DNA of 64,000 nt from Blepharisma japonicum (GCA_949751835.1 CATKHK010000097.1:62001-126000), one strand, 5' to 3'; shown: positions 19,749 through 33,140, counted from the first letter of the stretch. Notes: a model not told the origin generated them from the sequence alone. Numbers and translations are program-made.

Positions 19749-21914
19749 CTATTTATATAGGTATTTTAGAATTGTTTGAGTGAGGAGTTCAGGAGAGCAT
19801 GGCTTAGTCAGTACTTCTTGCATCCCTGATTCCAAGCATAGAGTAATGTCGCTATCCGAACTAAATGCAGTATACCCAATCATCACAGGCAAAATTTTAA
19901 TTTCTCCATTAAAGTACAGCTCTATTATTTTTCGAGTAGCTTCCCAGCCATTTAGCTCAGGCATGCTTCCATCAACAACTATAACCTTATAAGTTCTACC
20001 TATAGAATCAGATTCTTGCACCTTCTTGATAAGTTCTCCTCCTGTGCACGCTTCATGATAATTTATATTTTTGCGTTTTAAAAGAGTCCCTAAAATCATC
20101 CTATTAAAATCATTATCGTCTGCAATCAGAACTTGAGCATTTTTATTTTCTGCTATAGCTGAATCAAAATCAGTGATTGAAACAGTTAAGCATTCATCAA
20201 GCCAAAATTGAGATTGAGATGGATAATCCTCAGCAATAATTCGAAGACTTGGCATAATTTCAAAAATATCTATTGAGAACATGAAAGATGATCCTTTTCC
20301 AGTTTTTGAGGTAACTTCAATAGGATTTCCTCCAAGTTCTTGGACAATTTTATTTGCAATTACAAGACCAAGGCCACAACCTTGTGGGTTTATATTTAAA
20401 CTTATATCTGAGTTGAATTCTTCAAAAATCCATTGTTTTCGTGATTCAGAAATTCCAACTCCTGTGTCGTTTACCATTACTTTGAGCTTTGAGTTTGCAT
20501 CAAATAAGCACACAAGCTCAATTCTGCCTTTAATTGTAAATTTCAAGGCATTGCTTAAGAGATTTAGCAGTATTTGGCTTAGCCTTAAGGCGTCAGTATA
20601 TACATATTCAGGAAGCCTTGGATCAATTCTTACAAGAACTTGAATTCCTTTTTTCTCTGCTTGGATTTTAACAAGCTGCAAGCAGCTATTTATTATGTCA
20701 TAAAGCTTAGATTTAGACTTCTGGATAGCAAAAACTCCTGCTATCATTTTGGAGTAGTCCAATAAATCGTTCACGAGAGATATCAAAAGTTTGGCTGAGA
20801 CTGAAACTATTTTCAGTTTTTCTAGGTTTTCTAGCTTTTTAGAAATTTCATGATCACTCATCAGCTCTTCTATAATAAAAGATATTGAGTTTATAGGTGT
20901 TCTCAGTTCATGAGATACTGATCTTAATAAAATATTTTTAAGCATATTGTCTGAGCTGGCCTTTTCAAATTGAATAATTGTGTTCGCATTTTTTACTGTT
21001 ATCAAAATGCTTTGATGTGTTTCCCAGACAACTTTTTGTCCCCTTCATTCTAGATTGAAATGCTCTGACTTACTTAGTCCAAGCATAACCTCAGTATTGA
21101 GCACTAAATTTGGAATCAAATCGATGTGATCTATAAGTCTATTTGACTCTGACAGCTGCGAATATTTTTTTCCTTCTGAAAATTCAATTTTCGATATTAA
21201 TTCAACAACCTCATAAATCTCACAATCTAGCAGCTTTTTTAAGTTATGATTTGAAAATAATATTTCCTTATTTTCAGAAAGTACCAAAATCCCATCAGTA
21301 ATCAAATTAAAAATAACACTCAGCCTACTCTCAGCGTTTTCAAGATTTTTTCTTGAAATAAACCTCTCATATGATTTAGTTTTCAAAAAATAAGAATTTG
21401 TATTATATAGGAAAATAATGAGAAATGATACCATATGAGGCATGTGGTCTCTTTCAAAAAAAAGAATCTCATTGGCTAAATATTTTCTATAATGCCATAA
21501 GTATAAATGTTTTGATATAATAACTCCTTTCATCAAACGAGTTTGGACAAAAGGGAGTTCAAAACTGATAATAAATATCAGTGAAAGCATCTCAAATAAT
21601 ATTTGCTCTGGCTTTCATTCATTTTGGCCTTGGCTTCATAATATCAGGCAATTTATTTCAGAAAAAGTGATTGAAAATATTGATTTTGCTAAATAACCCC
21701 TTTTACCAAAAAACCATACAAGGCTGCAGCTGATGGAATGAATCAGTAAATACGGTATGTGTAATATGACCATGCCAATGCCGCCTTGAATAAAAACCAT
21801 GATACATAAAAGTAAAAACGCAGAGAAGTATAGTAAAGAGTAAGAGTATCGCTTTAAAACTTGATATTTCTCGTTTATTTCTTCTTCCCATCATTGATGA
21901 TAAATTACCTCCAT
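19749..21914 (-). CDS. Membrane hybrid histidine kinase 2
   Basis: 721 residues with the same architecture as kinase 1: Trp-Trp N-terminal tag (HQWWEEEINEKYQVLKRY), multiple membrane helices, PAS-like segment, H-box RSVSHELRTPIN with His335, N-box QILLNLLSNALKFT, G1 VNDTGVGIS, G2 GCGLGLVIANKI, and receiver with LIADDNDFN, Asp648 in VVDGSMPELNG and LTKPCSP. The receiver DNA is almost identical to that of kinase 1, while the membrane half and the linker between kinase and receiver differ more. This suggests either strong constraint on the output domain or recent gene conversion. It is a tandem duplicate of kinase 1 with the same orientation. Confidence 0.93.
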
Positions 21915-22506
21915 TATTTTTATTATTACTGCTTAATTAACTGAAAAGAGAACGATTTTAATTTAAAAACCATAAGTTTTTTTGAACTCAGTATCAAAAT
22001 GGAAATTTTATAATATTTATGGAATTGACATTTTATATTTATCAGTGCGTAAGAAAAAAAGTTTCTATTTTAATATTGGCCAGAATAGCACAGAATCTTT
22101 GAAGACAAACTGCGGCTTAGAATATAATTAAAGGGTTTTTAGTTTTATTGTGGGAATAATGACGAATAATTACTAAAAAATTCACTTAATAGCAATTAGC
22201 TTTGTAAATATATTGTTAGATAGCATCCCCAATTCACTATTAAAATACGTAAAAAAAAACTCTTACTAATTTTAAATTTATGAAAAGAAAGCAATTACTG
22301 ATGAGCAGTGTTTAATAATGGAAAATGTTTCATATTAGAAAAGAAGATATTTTTTATAAGTAACATCTATTAATTTTAAGATTCTATTAGAAGATAAAGT
22401 CTACAAAGCCAACACAAAGTATCAGTTCATGGTGATTGATGCCTTGCTATTTTCTCTTTTTAAAATATTAATTTAAAAGAAAGTATAAAAATAACTTAAC
22501 TTATTT
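21915..22506. other. Spacer between kinases 2 and 3
   Basis: About 590 bp of AT-rich DNA. I see no gene, repeat or structured RNA in it. Confidence 0.6.
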
Positions 22507-24734
22507 TTATTGTGAATTCAAATATTTTAAAATGGTTTTGACCAATGTCTCCGGATTACAAGGTTTTACTAAGCATTCTTGCATTCCAGACTCCAAGCAC
22601 ATCTTAACATCAGCCTCAGAGCTAAGCGCGGTATATCCAATCATAACAGGCAAAACATTAATTTCCCCATCAAAATACATCTTAATTATTGCTCTACTTG
22701 CATCTCACCCATTAAGCTCAGGCATTCGTCCATCTATAACAATGACCTTAAAAGGTCTATTCATATCATTATTTTTCTTAACTTTTTTAATGGCCCCAAT
22801 TCCAGTGCACGCTTCTTCATAATAAATATTATTTTGTTTCAACAAATTTCCAAGAAGAATTCTGCTTATGTCGCTATCATCCACTATAAGTACACGAGGA
22901 TTTATTTTGGTATGCATAATTGAATCAAAATCATTTAAATAATTTACTCAATCCTCACAAATAGGAACTCCTTCTATATCTTCTTCATAAATTGGCACTT
23001 CTTGGACATAATGATCTAAAATATTTACAGAAAAACTGAAAATAGAGCCTTTTCCCACAACTGATTGAACCTCAATGCTGTTTTCTCCAAGTTCTTTGGC
23101 TATTCTATTTGAAATAAATAATCCAAGTCCACAGCCTTGTGGATTTATAACAGGTATATATCCGCTTTCAAACTCTTGGAAAAGGGTATTGATTTTGTGG
23201 CTGGGAATACCAATTCCTGTATCTTTAACAATAATTTTTAGCCGGGATTCATTTTGTCTGATACATATAACCTCAATTTTCCCTTTAAGTGTAAACTTCA
23301 GTGAATTGCTTAACAAATTCAGTAGAACTTGGCTTAGTCTTAAAGAATCAGTAAAAATATATTCAGGTAAATTTGGGTCTATTCTAGTTATAACCTGTAT
23401 ATATTTCGTTTCTGCTTGGATTTTGATAAGCTGTGTCACATTATTTACAATGTTTCCCAGCAAGCATATACCTTTTTGTATAGTAAAAACCCCTGCAAGC
23501 ATTCTTGAGTAATCCATCAAGTCATTTACAAGGGAAACTAAAAGTTGTGATGACACAGAAATCATACGCAATTTTTCCAAATTTGATTCTTTTTGCATAA
23601 TAGTTGGCTCATTTATAAGGTCATCTGTTATAAATGCGATTGCGTTTATAGGGGTCCTAAGCTCATGAGAAACTGACCGTAATAGAATATTCCTAAGCTT
23701 TACTTCTGAACTTGCTTTTTCAAACTGAATAATCACATTTGCATCTCTAACTGTAATTAATACGCAGTTTTGGCCTTCTCATATAACTTTATATCCTTTT
23801 CATTCTAAATTTAAGTCTCGTAATTGGCTAAGACCAAGTGCTATGTGCTCATTTAATCCTAAAGTATGAATCAAATTTATTTCGTCAATTAACCGATTTG
23901 ACTGTGATAATTGAGAATATTTTTTCCCTTCACAATATTCAATTTCTGATATATTATTTTTCCTTATATTGCCAAGTTTTATTTCAAGCAGCTTTCTACT
24001 ATAGACCTAATAAAAAAGAATAGCAATGAAACTACACTGTTTAATTCGCATCCAAGAAGTCTTGTAAGATTATGATTTGAAAATAGAATTTCATTGTTTT
24101 CTGACAGAACCAATATCCCATCAGAAATCAAATTAAATATGATGCTGAGTCTATTTTCTGCATTTTCAAGGTTTTTTCTTGATATAAACAGCTCGTATGA
24201 TTTTGATTTAAAGAAGAAAGAGTTGATGTTATATAAAAATATAATCAAAAAGGACGTCAGATGGGGTAGCCAATCATCACGATTGAATAATAATTCTCCG
24301 GAAATGTATTTGTGATAATTTCATAAAAATAAATGCTTAGAAATAATCAGGCTTTTCACAAAGCTTGTTTGTATAAACGGTAGTTCAAAACTATGTATAA
24401 ACACAAATGATAAGATCTCAAATACTATCCCTTGGGATTTTCATAAAGTATTCCCTTGGGTTCACAAAATGTAGCAGTTTATTTCAGAAAATAAAATAGA
24501 AAACCATGATTTGGCTATATAGCCTTTTCTGCCGAAATATCAGACGAATAAACAATTGGCAGAATGAACGAAAAAATAGGGTGAGCTTTTGCTAAATATC
24601 TCATGAGGATAAAGAATTATAAATATTATCCATATGGCAAGTCCGGTAAACCATAGGTAATATGCATATCTTTTCAAAACTTGGTATTTTTCGTTTACTT
24701 CTTCATTTCACCATTGAGAATAGAGCTTTTCCAT
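22507..24734 (-). CDS. Membrane hybrid histidine kinase 3, with frame problem
   Basis: Starts MEKLYSQWWNEEVNEKYQVL at 24734 and ends TAA at 22507. The membrane part, H-box RSVSHELRTPIN, N-box QVLLNLLSNSLKFT, G1 VKDTGIGIP, G2 GCGLGLFISNRI and receiver (LIVDDSDIS, VIDGRMPELNG, LVKPCNPE) are all intact and carry TGA Trp codons. The span is 2228 nt, which is not a multiple of three. The shift lies in the PAS-like region near 24007-24035, where extra residues also occur relative to kinases 1 and 2. Removing GTAG...TTAG at 24007-24035 (29 nt), or its 26-nt inner form, restores one frame of 732 or 733 residues. It is therefore either an unusually long intron for this genome or a disabling frameshift. 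Confidence 0.82.
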
Positions 24735-25305
24735 ATTTCAAGTATATTTATTACTTGTAATTATAAGACTTAGATTTATTTTTAATCATCAAATAAATGG
24801 GTTACTTTTTTACTTTAAATTGAAATTATTACATTGTATAATAGCAGATAATTCAAAAACATTTAGATCAGTTTTATAATATTTAAAGCTTAATAGTAAA
24901 CTAAGTAGACTTATTAGATTATAAGAATTATCATCAAGGAATATATTTTATAAATCTAGCATGTCAGAATTCTCAATAAAGAAAAGTTTTATTTAATTTT
25001 TAGAACAAAAATTCATAATTAATTTTATTGGTGATTCCATAATAAATTTTTATCAATAAACCCTGGATTATTAAAACTCTAAATATTTTGTAAAACCAAA
25101 TAATTTTATATTTTTATTATGAAATCACTTTAATAAAAAACTTTTGAATTTTAAAAGTAATGCTAGCTCTTCATACTTATATTTTGCAAGCATTAAAAGC
25201 AAGTTTTAATTTTATATTGATAATTTTTAAGCTCTCCTTTTAAAATAAATTAATTTCATCTGATAATACAAACCAAAATACTGACTGTAAAAATTGAGAA
25301 CAAAA
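24735..25305. other. Divergent intergenic region, kinases 3 and 4
   Basis: 570 bp between the head-to-head starts of kinase 3 (minus) and kinase 4 (plus). It must hold both promoters, but no motif stands out from the AT-rich background. Confidence 0.5.
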
Positions 25306-27438
25306 ATGACTAAAATAGAAGAATTATGATGGGAGCAAGAGGTTGAAAATTATTACAAACTTCTAGAGAGATTTACCTTACTTTCAACACTTATAAGTGT
25401 GCTGTTTTGGGCTCTCTGCTTAATTTATAACTTTGAATACTATTCTTTTCCTGGCTGAATCTGCGTTCTTGTGACAGGCATCTTTTCATCTACTATAGTG
25501 AGATTTTTTTCAACCAAACCAACCAAATGCAAGGCATTGATTTTGCTATCATATTCGGAGATCTTGAACTTCCTTTTCAGTTATATTGCGAGCTTTATGA
25601 ATGATGACCAAAGTCAACATATTGAAACTATTGCTTTCCTTGTGGTTTTTTTGTTTCAGCTGACAATCACCCAAAGTAAGCTTTTATTCAATATTTTGCT
25701 TTTAAAGTTTATGTATGTGTGGTATATTAATGATATTTTCTTTAAGGATGAACAAGATAGAATATTCTATTGCTGCCACATGATATTCGTGATTATTTGC
25801 TTTTTGAATATTATCCACTCACACGCTAAAGATATCGCTTGTGAAAGGTTTATATACCGAAATGAATTGGAAACTTCCAAAAACCGTTTAAACACAATTA
25901 AAGAGTCTTTTTCTGACGGAATCATAATAATTTCACAAGATATCACAATTGAGTTCTTCAACCCCAGAGTCCTTCAATTACTAAGCATATCCTCAGAAAA
26001 CCTTATCGAAACTCTAAAATCAGCTCATTATGTAGAAAATAGAAAAGCTTCCAATTTTATCCCAACAAATAATTTAATTGATGATATTTCCTACCTATTG
26101 AGCAACATAGAGCAGTCTGAAATAATCCTCGGAGTCACTTTAATTGGCTCATCAAATTTAGAATGAAGATCTATACAAATTGAGTGGGAAAATCGTAAAG
26201 CAGTATTTCTTACAGTTAGAGATGTAAATCATTGAATAGAGCTTGAGAAGAAGGTCGCTTGTGACCAAATGAAAACTTTGCTTTTGCGCTCAGTTTCACA
26301 TGAGCTAAGAACTCCGCTGAACTCGATCCTTCATTTTACAGGAGAATTAATTAGCAACTCACAGAGGTGAAGTGAACAGGAGGTAAAAAAATTGATGATG
26401 ATTTCGATTTCAGGCCAGCAAATGCTGTCTCTTATAAGTGATTTATTAGATTACTCACAAATTTTGATTGGAGTATTTTCAATTCATAAAAATTATTGCA
26501 ATTTGAGGGAAATTGTGCAGAATGTATGCGATTTATTTAAATTTCAAGCTGAAAAGAAAAATTTGTATATTTGCTATAGAATTGATCCAAGTCTTCCAGA
26601 GATGATTTATACAGACCATATGAGGCTGAGCCAAGTTCTCTTGAATTTGGTAAGCAATGCTATAAAATATACTTTAGAAGGCAAAATTGAAATAACCTGC
26701 ACCCTTACAACAAAAAACTTAATGAAATGTTGTGTTGAGGACACAGGAATTGGGATCGAAGAAACAGCAATGAAAAACACATTTAGGTTTATGAAAACTT
26801 CAAACGTCCCCAATCTCGGCCCAAAAGGAAACGGAATTGGCCTTTATATATCAAACCTTTTAAGCAGACAACTTGGAAACAAGTCTATTAAAGTCGAGTC
26901 AAATATCGGAAAAGGGTCAACTTTTTATTTTAAGGTCGACATTTTTGAAGAAAGCTTACCAAGTGAAATTCTTTATAGGATTGAGTCAAATGACAGCGAA
27001 AATGTTTTACCTTTCACAATAGGATCTTTTTGTTCCAAAAAAGAAGAAAGTAAGGACATCCTGATTGTTGACGATATGGAATTCAATTTGGAGGTTTTGG
27101 GGTCAATATTGAAAAGTCGGGACATTAATTATGATGAAGCATCTAATGGAAAAGAAGCAGTTGAGAAGGTAATAGAAAAGGATTGTGCGGATAAGCCATA
27201 TAAATTGATTGTCATGGACTGCGAAATGCCTGAAATGAACGGCTGGGAAGCTTCGAGGTATATTAATCAACTGTATAGGCAAGGCAAGATTAAGTATTTA
27301 CCACAGATAGTTGGGTATTCAGCTTACTGCTCTGATGAAGACATAAAACTGTGCTACCAAAGTGGCATGGTTGAGTTTTTACCAAAGCCTTGCTCTCCTG
27401 AGAAAATTCTAAGTACTCTTAAGAAATTTTATATGTAA
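25306..27438 (+). CDS. Membrane hybrid histidine kinase 4
   Basis: 710 residues, one open frame with TGA as Trp. The N-terminus MTKIEELWWEQEVENYYKLL keeps the Trp-Trp tag; several membrane helices follow (for example LISVLFWALCLIYNF). PAS-like segment NTIKESFSDGIIIISQD, H-box RSVSHELRTPLN with His332, N-box QVLLNLVSNAIKYT, G1 VEDTGIGIE and G2 GNGIGLYISNLL come next. The receiver has LIVDDMEFN, Asp638 in VMDCEMPEMNG and LPKPCSP. It is more distant from kinases 1-3 and closest to kinase 5. Orientation is reversed relative to kinases 1-3, so the cluster arose by at least one inversion or inverted duplication. Confidence 0.93.
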
Positions 27439-28040
27439 TATATGTAATATATGTAGTTTTTGTAAGATTTTGTATTTATTATATTTATATTTTTGATTTT
27501 TTATGATTTTCAGCTTAAGCTGCTTTGGTAGCAATTTCGATTAATCGAGTCTTATTATTTGCAATAGAGAAAAATATGATCTTTATTTTAAAAAATTGGT
27601 AAGAAAATTTAATTGTTTAAGGATCTTTTAAGCCTCAATTGAACTCTTTTATCCATAATTAGCTCGCGCATTTATGCTCATTTATGAAATTTCGAGTATC
27701 CACTAGCATTTAAAGATTTAAGCTTGCTTTATGAATTCCAAAAAAAATTTTTTTAGGTTAATTAATAACGATATAAAGCTAAAATTTCACTTTTGGCAAT
27801 GTAATCCGAATCACATATTTGTCCCCAGAAATTTTTAAAAGAAATTCAATTAAGTCATTAATCGAAGCTGAAATTAATCATTAGCTATGTCATCAAATTA
27901 AATAATTTATGATCATAATATTTCAACATATGAGATTAGGCTTAATTCTGAAGAGATTTCTTTGATCTATACCTCTTAGTCAATAAATTTAAAAATATCA
28001 ATAATATTTACTGACTTATTTATCAAAGGGACTGAATAAA
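27439..28040. other. Spacer between kinases 4 and 5
   Basis: 600 bp of AT-rich DNA that opens with short direct repeats of TATGTAATA right after the kinase 4 stop. Nothing else is recognisable. Confidence 0.5.
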
Positions 28041-30164
28041 ATGGAACAATCTCAAGTAACCTGGTGGGAAGAAGAGTGCGAAGCAATTTACAAACTACTG
28101 CAAAAGTTTAGTTTAGTCATGGCCTGTTTTGCTGCAATCGTATGACCTCTATTTATTTTTCTGGACGCTTCTGAATATTTTTGTGACACCCTAAAACTTG
28201 GCTCAATCATGAATATTATCTGAGCACCAATTATATGATTTTCATATAACCACAAGTCCAACTATAAAGCTGTACTATCAATTGTATATTCTGAATATCT
28301 TAATATCCTTTCCATCTCTTTGTCTCATAATGATTTAAAGGATGAAAAACTGATACTATTACTGTTGACGTTTTTGGTCTGCTTAACTTTTCAATTTTCA
28401 ATGATAAAACACATTGTTTGTTTCAATATTATGGTGGTAAAATACCTTTATATGTGGTATGTACATGAGCATTTATTTAAGAACTCAGGAGAGGTCTGAT
28501 ATAGGCATTCCTCGTATTTTATACCTATGGCCGTTATAATGTTGAACCTATTAACTTTACACGCAAGAAATATTTCTTTTGAAAGATTTTTGTATAGGAG
28601 TGAATTAGAGCACTCGAAGAATCGGCTAAATATTATTACAGAGTCTTTTTCTGATGGAATTTTGATCATTTCTCAGCGCATGAAAATAGAGTTTTATAAC
28701 CTTTGTGTTATCCAAAAATTGAGATCTGCGCCAGATAAGTTGTTAGCTATGATAAGCTCTATGGTATTCTGTGAAAAGAAAAAGGTCTCCAATTTTACTT
28801 CGTCAAATTTCTTAATAGATGAAATTTCTTATCTTTTTAATAGCACATATAATGAAGAAATAACACTGGGCTTGACTTCTGGAAATTTAGAATGAAAAGC
28901 TCTTCACATGATTTGGGAAAATAATCCAGCCCTATTCATAACAATAAGAGATGTGACCGATTCGGTAGAGCTTGAAAAAAAAGCTTCCTGTGACCAGATG
29001 AAAACTCTATTACTCCGTTCAGTTTCGCATGAACTTAGAACCCCTTTAAACTCAATTATACATTTTACCAATAAATTATTACAAAGCACCCATATTTGAG
29101 ATGCTGAAGACATAAAGAAGTTGAAGATTATTTCTATTTCAAGTACATTAATGCTTTCTTTAATAAACGACTTGCTTGATTATTCAAAGATCCTTACCGG
29201 CGTTTTTTCTATCCATAAAACACAATGTAATTTAAAAGACTTAATTAAAAGCTCTTGCAGTCTTTTTGAATACCAAGCGGCTAAAAAGAATTTGTACATT
29301 AACTTTAGAATTGATAAAGATTTACCTGATATCATCTTCACTGATTCTTTAAGAATTAGTCAAATTATTTTAAATTTATTAAGGAATGCCTTTAAGTTTA
29401 CCCAGGAAGGAAAAATTGAAGTCATTTGTCTCAAAACAGCAAAAAATACGATGAAGTGTTGTGTTGAGGATACAGGGTCTGGTGTTAGCATAGAAGAAAT
29501 AAGAAAAATGATAAAAGAAATTGACCCTTTAAATATTCCTAATCTCGGGCCAAGAGGGCATGGATTTGGCCTGTACATATCAAATCTATTGCTTAATCAA
29601 TTAGATGGAAACTCAATAAAAGTAGATTGCAATATTGGAAAGGGTTCAATTTTTTATTTCAGTATTAGCATTTATGAGGACAAACCTTTAAGCCTTTCCA
29701 TTGAAAATACCGAAACATGCACCAATGAGCGTATTTTACCTATAGCAATATCAAGTTATATTCATTCAAAAGGCTTTAAAAAAGACATTCTTATTGTGGA
29801 TGATTTAGAATTTAATTTAGACGTTTTAGGGTCAACATTAAAATCTTGTGATTTTGAGTATGATGAAGCAAATAATGGAAGAATGGCTGTGGAAAAAATA
29901 ATAAGAAAAGATGTTTCTGATTGGCCATATAAAGTGGTTGTCATGGATTGCGAAATGCCTGAAATGACTGGATGAGAAGCATCAGCTTATATTGATCAGC
30001 AGTATCGGCAAGGGAAAATTCAGCATCTTCCTTATATAATTGGGTACTCTGCATACTGTTCTGAAGAAGATATAAAACTGTGCTATCAGTGCGGAATGAT
30101 AGACTTTTTGCCAAAACCTTGCCCTCAAGAAAAAATAATCGAAACTATTAAAAAATTTATATAA
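28041..30164 (+). CDS. Membrane hybrid histidine kinase 5
   Basis: 707 residues with start MEQSQVTWWEEECEAIYKLL (Trp-Trp tag), membrane helices to about residue 180 and PAS-like segment NIITESFSDGILIISQR. The H-box is RSVSHELRTPLN with His330 and the N-box is QIILNLLRNAFKFT, where Arg replaces the usual Ser before Asn. G1 is VEDTGSGVS and G2 GHGFGLYISNLL. The receiver has LIVDDLEFN, Asp636 in VMDCEMPEMTG and LPKPCPQ. G1 has Ser in place of Ile, a milder change than loss of the Asp or Gly residues, so kinase activity is still plausible. Tandem paralogue of kinase 4. Confidence 0.92.
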
Positions 30165-30214
30165 TTAATTTATTACATATTTTATATTATTTAAATTTTT
30201 GACGATTTTACTAC

Positions 30215-33118
30215 CTATTTTTGTTGTGATGAGAAATCCAGCAACTTCCTATTTTTTTCACTAATAACAGTTCTAGATAATGATATATCATAAGCAACTA
30301 GTCCCCACTTCATTAATGATCACTCTAAGCAGTTCAAATTTTCTTCTTTTGAGTCATCATAAAGATGCCTTATATCCCAGCATTTTATTGTCATATCTTC
30401 GCTAGCAGATATAATTCTCTTACCACATAGAGAGAAATCAAATGAGTTGATCATTTTTAAATGCCCTTTCAAAGTATAAATCAGCATTCTTTTTTCGAAA
30501 TCCCATAAATCAATAGTTAAATTCAAATTTATTGCAGCTAATAAAGATCCACAAGGAGAAAATTTAACTTGTGAGTAGTTCAGAGTGCTTGAGCCGTAAA
30601 GACTAATTATTTCTTCTGGAGAATTTATATGGCAAATGCTAATTCAATTGCTTGGATTCATCGTAAAAGCAAGGTAATTTTGATAGGGAGCGAAATTAAT
30701 TGAGGTTAAACTGAAATCAGGAAAAGAGGTTAAACTGAAATCAGGAAAAGAGGTTTTTATTTCCAGCTCAGAGATAAAATATCCTGTTTTAACATTTCAA
30801 AACCTAATTATACCGCTGCTGGCAGATGCAAGTCTCATTGAATTGCAAGAAAATGAGAGAAATTGTATACCTTTGCAATGCGCGTATTTACTTGTGGAGG
30901 AATTTATTTTGCATATTAGCTTGTTTGAGTATAGCTCAGCAATTTCAATGGAGCCATCAGAGAAACCGAGGGCAATCAGACTTTCTCGAGAAATCGCAAA
31001 TGAAATGACTCTCAATGGAAAATCTCTCACAAATTCTACTGTTGATCTATATAAATGGAAGCCACAATAGCTGGAAATAACAAAATGGTTTCCACAAGGA
31101 GAAAAACCAAAATTAGGATTTACGTCAAATCCAAAATATCATTTAATTTCTCGCACCACTTTTTTTGTTTTATTGCTTCATATTTCAATTAGGCCGACAG
31201 CATTTTCTCTTGAAATTAATGCAAATTGATCTTCATTTGGAGTTCATAAGACCATAAAATTGTATTTTCTATTGGTTGGCTCTGGATTTTTGGATAATGG
31301 AATTTTGTATTTTCATAATCTAGCATAATTATTAATTTCAACAATTGCTAATTTATCGTCCTTAGGAGAAAAATCTAGCTTAGGAGCACTTGAAAGTTTC
31401 ATCAGAAACTGAAATGTAAAGGTCTGCTTCTCTATATCATAGATTTGTATGAGACCTTTTTTATTTGAAACAGCTAAGAATTTTGTGCATGAGGATAGAG
31501 CTCAATCACAAAATTCATTGCTTGAATCGTTATATAGTGTTTTTTCTTCTTTTTTTTCTAAATTTCATATAAAAATTTTTTGCTTGCTCGAAGCAAATAT
31601 ATATTTTTCATTTTTTGTTAATATGGCTCAAATGAGCTCATATCTTGATTTGAGCTTTCATACTAATTGCCTATTTTTGACAGTTCTAGGAACTCCTAAA
31701 ATATCTATAACTATTTTGGTTTTTGGAAGTTTAATATTTCATATCAAAATCAAGCCTCAATCACTTGTAGATATCAGGTAGTTCTGTGTAAATGCAAGAG
31801 AAATTACAGGTCGATCATGCCCACACAAGTATCTCACTTCCTTTTTTGTATTTGCATCTCAAATTTTGATATTATTATTGTAAAATCCTGCTGCAATCCA
31901 TGTACTGCACAATGAAAATGCCAAAGAACAAATAGATTCAGTGATGATGCCTATAGTATGGGCATCCAATTTAGAATTTTTTATGTTTAATAAAATTATT
32001 TGGTATTGATGAGCCACCGCCAAATAATTCCCACAAGGCGAAAATTGGCAATGGTAAATTTTTTGTTCAGTAGAATAGGTTCTCACTATTTCTTGGCTGT
32101 TGATGTCACATATGAGAATTTCGATTTGGTTTTCATTACAGAAAACTATGTATTTTCCACAAGGAGAAAATTTTACTATAGTGCCAGCAGTTCTAGTTGG
32201 GCTTAAGTAGCTTTCGCCAAACTCAGCTTCGGCCAAATTGCAGTCGTCAAAATTGACGGAATAAAGATTTGAATTGGTAAAGTTTACATTTGTGAGGTCG
32301 CTTCCTTCGAAATTTGTACCAATGATAAGGGAGCTTGATAAATCTGCTCCAGGGATTTTTATGTTTCTTAAGTCTTTGTGAGATAATGGATAGTTAAGGC
32401 GATTCAAGATTGTTATTGCGTTGCTTGATCCTTGAGATACTTCTGAAGATTCTTTGGAGAATAATACTAAATTAAATAGGCCTTCCTGCAGCTTTTTTGA
32501 TAGAATATTTTTTAAGATGCTACAAATTTCAGGGAATTTTTTTATGTCAAACTTATTGAAATAAGAATTTTTCAAAATTTCAATGCTTTCTCATTTCAAA
32601 ATATCTTGAGATATAAGATAAGCTAACTTCTCATTGAAATTATGTATAGTAAATTTGCATACTTTTTCTTGATTTTCAATAAAATGCATAAAATTACGCT
32701 TACATTCAGATTTGTTACCTTTTATGCAATGCTGGTTTTTTGATTTTAAGGAAATACTAAGTTCAATATTTTTAAAATTTCTTTTCTCGATAAGCCTTAA
32801 TGAGAAGCTGCTTTTTAGCTTTATAATGCAAGATTGTATTTCTTTATCAATTTTATTCAATTCAGAATTAAGCTCTGACAATTTTGACTCATTTAATAAG
32901 TTTTCGAGGCCTGCATTTATTAAGGATTTATCGTTTTTCTTTGATTTTTCTTTAGCTTCTAAATTTGATGAGTCAAGTATAGAGTTCGCGATGTGTGGAT
33001 ATTTATTGATCTCTGATAAATGAGATTCAAAGTGATTCTCACATATGAGGGTCCCTTTTATTGAACAGCTGCAGATTAAATGTGGGAAACTGCTACAATT
33101 TTCGATACAGCAGGCCAT
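30215..33118 (-). CDS. Zinc-finger/pentapeptide/WD40 protein W1
   Basis: 967 residues, one frame through many TGA codons that fall on the Trp ending WD repeats. Residues 3-33 form C-x4-C-x7-C-x-C-x7-C-x2-H-x3-H, a B-box-like zinc site shared with W6. A helical segment leads to SSNAITILNRLNYPL and KIPGADL, then pentapeptide repeats (ADLSS, TNFEG, SDLTN, VNFTN, SNLYS, VNFDD, CNLAE; residues ~249-302). From ~305 to the end come roughly a dozen WD40 repeats (FSPCGKYIVF, FSPCGNYLAVA). WD40 propellers are scaffolds; no enzymatic domain is present. It sits 22 bp from the end of W2 on the same strand. Confidence 0.88.
30702..30749. repeat. Exact 24-bp tandem duplication inside W1
   Basis: Two identical 24-bp units (30702-30725 and 30726-30749) encode a doubled FPDFSLTS in a WD40 loop. 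The in-frame duplication adds eight residues and looks recent because the units are identical. Confidence 0.9.
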
Positions 33119-33140
33119 TTTTTAATTATAAAATGACTAT

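Noticed and set aside
15495-30164. The histidine kinases might be bacterial contamination or recent bacterial transfer.
   Set aside because: They contain many in-frame TGA Trp codons, share the AT-rich composition of the neighbours and lie between clearly ciliate genes. Hybrid kinases are known in ciliates and other protists.
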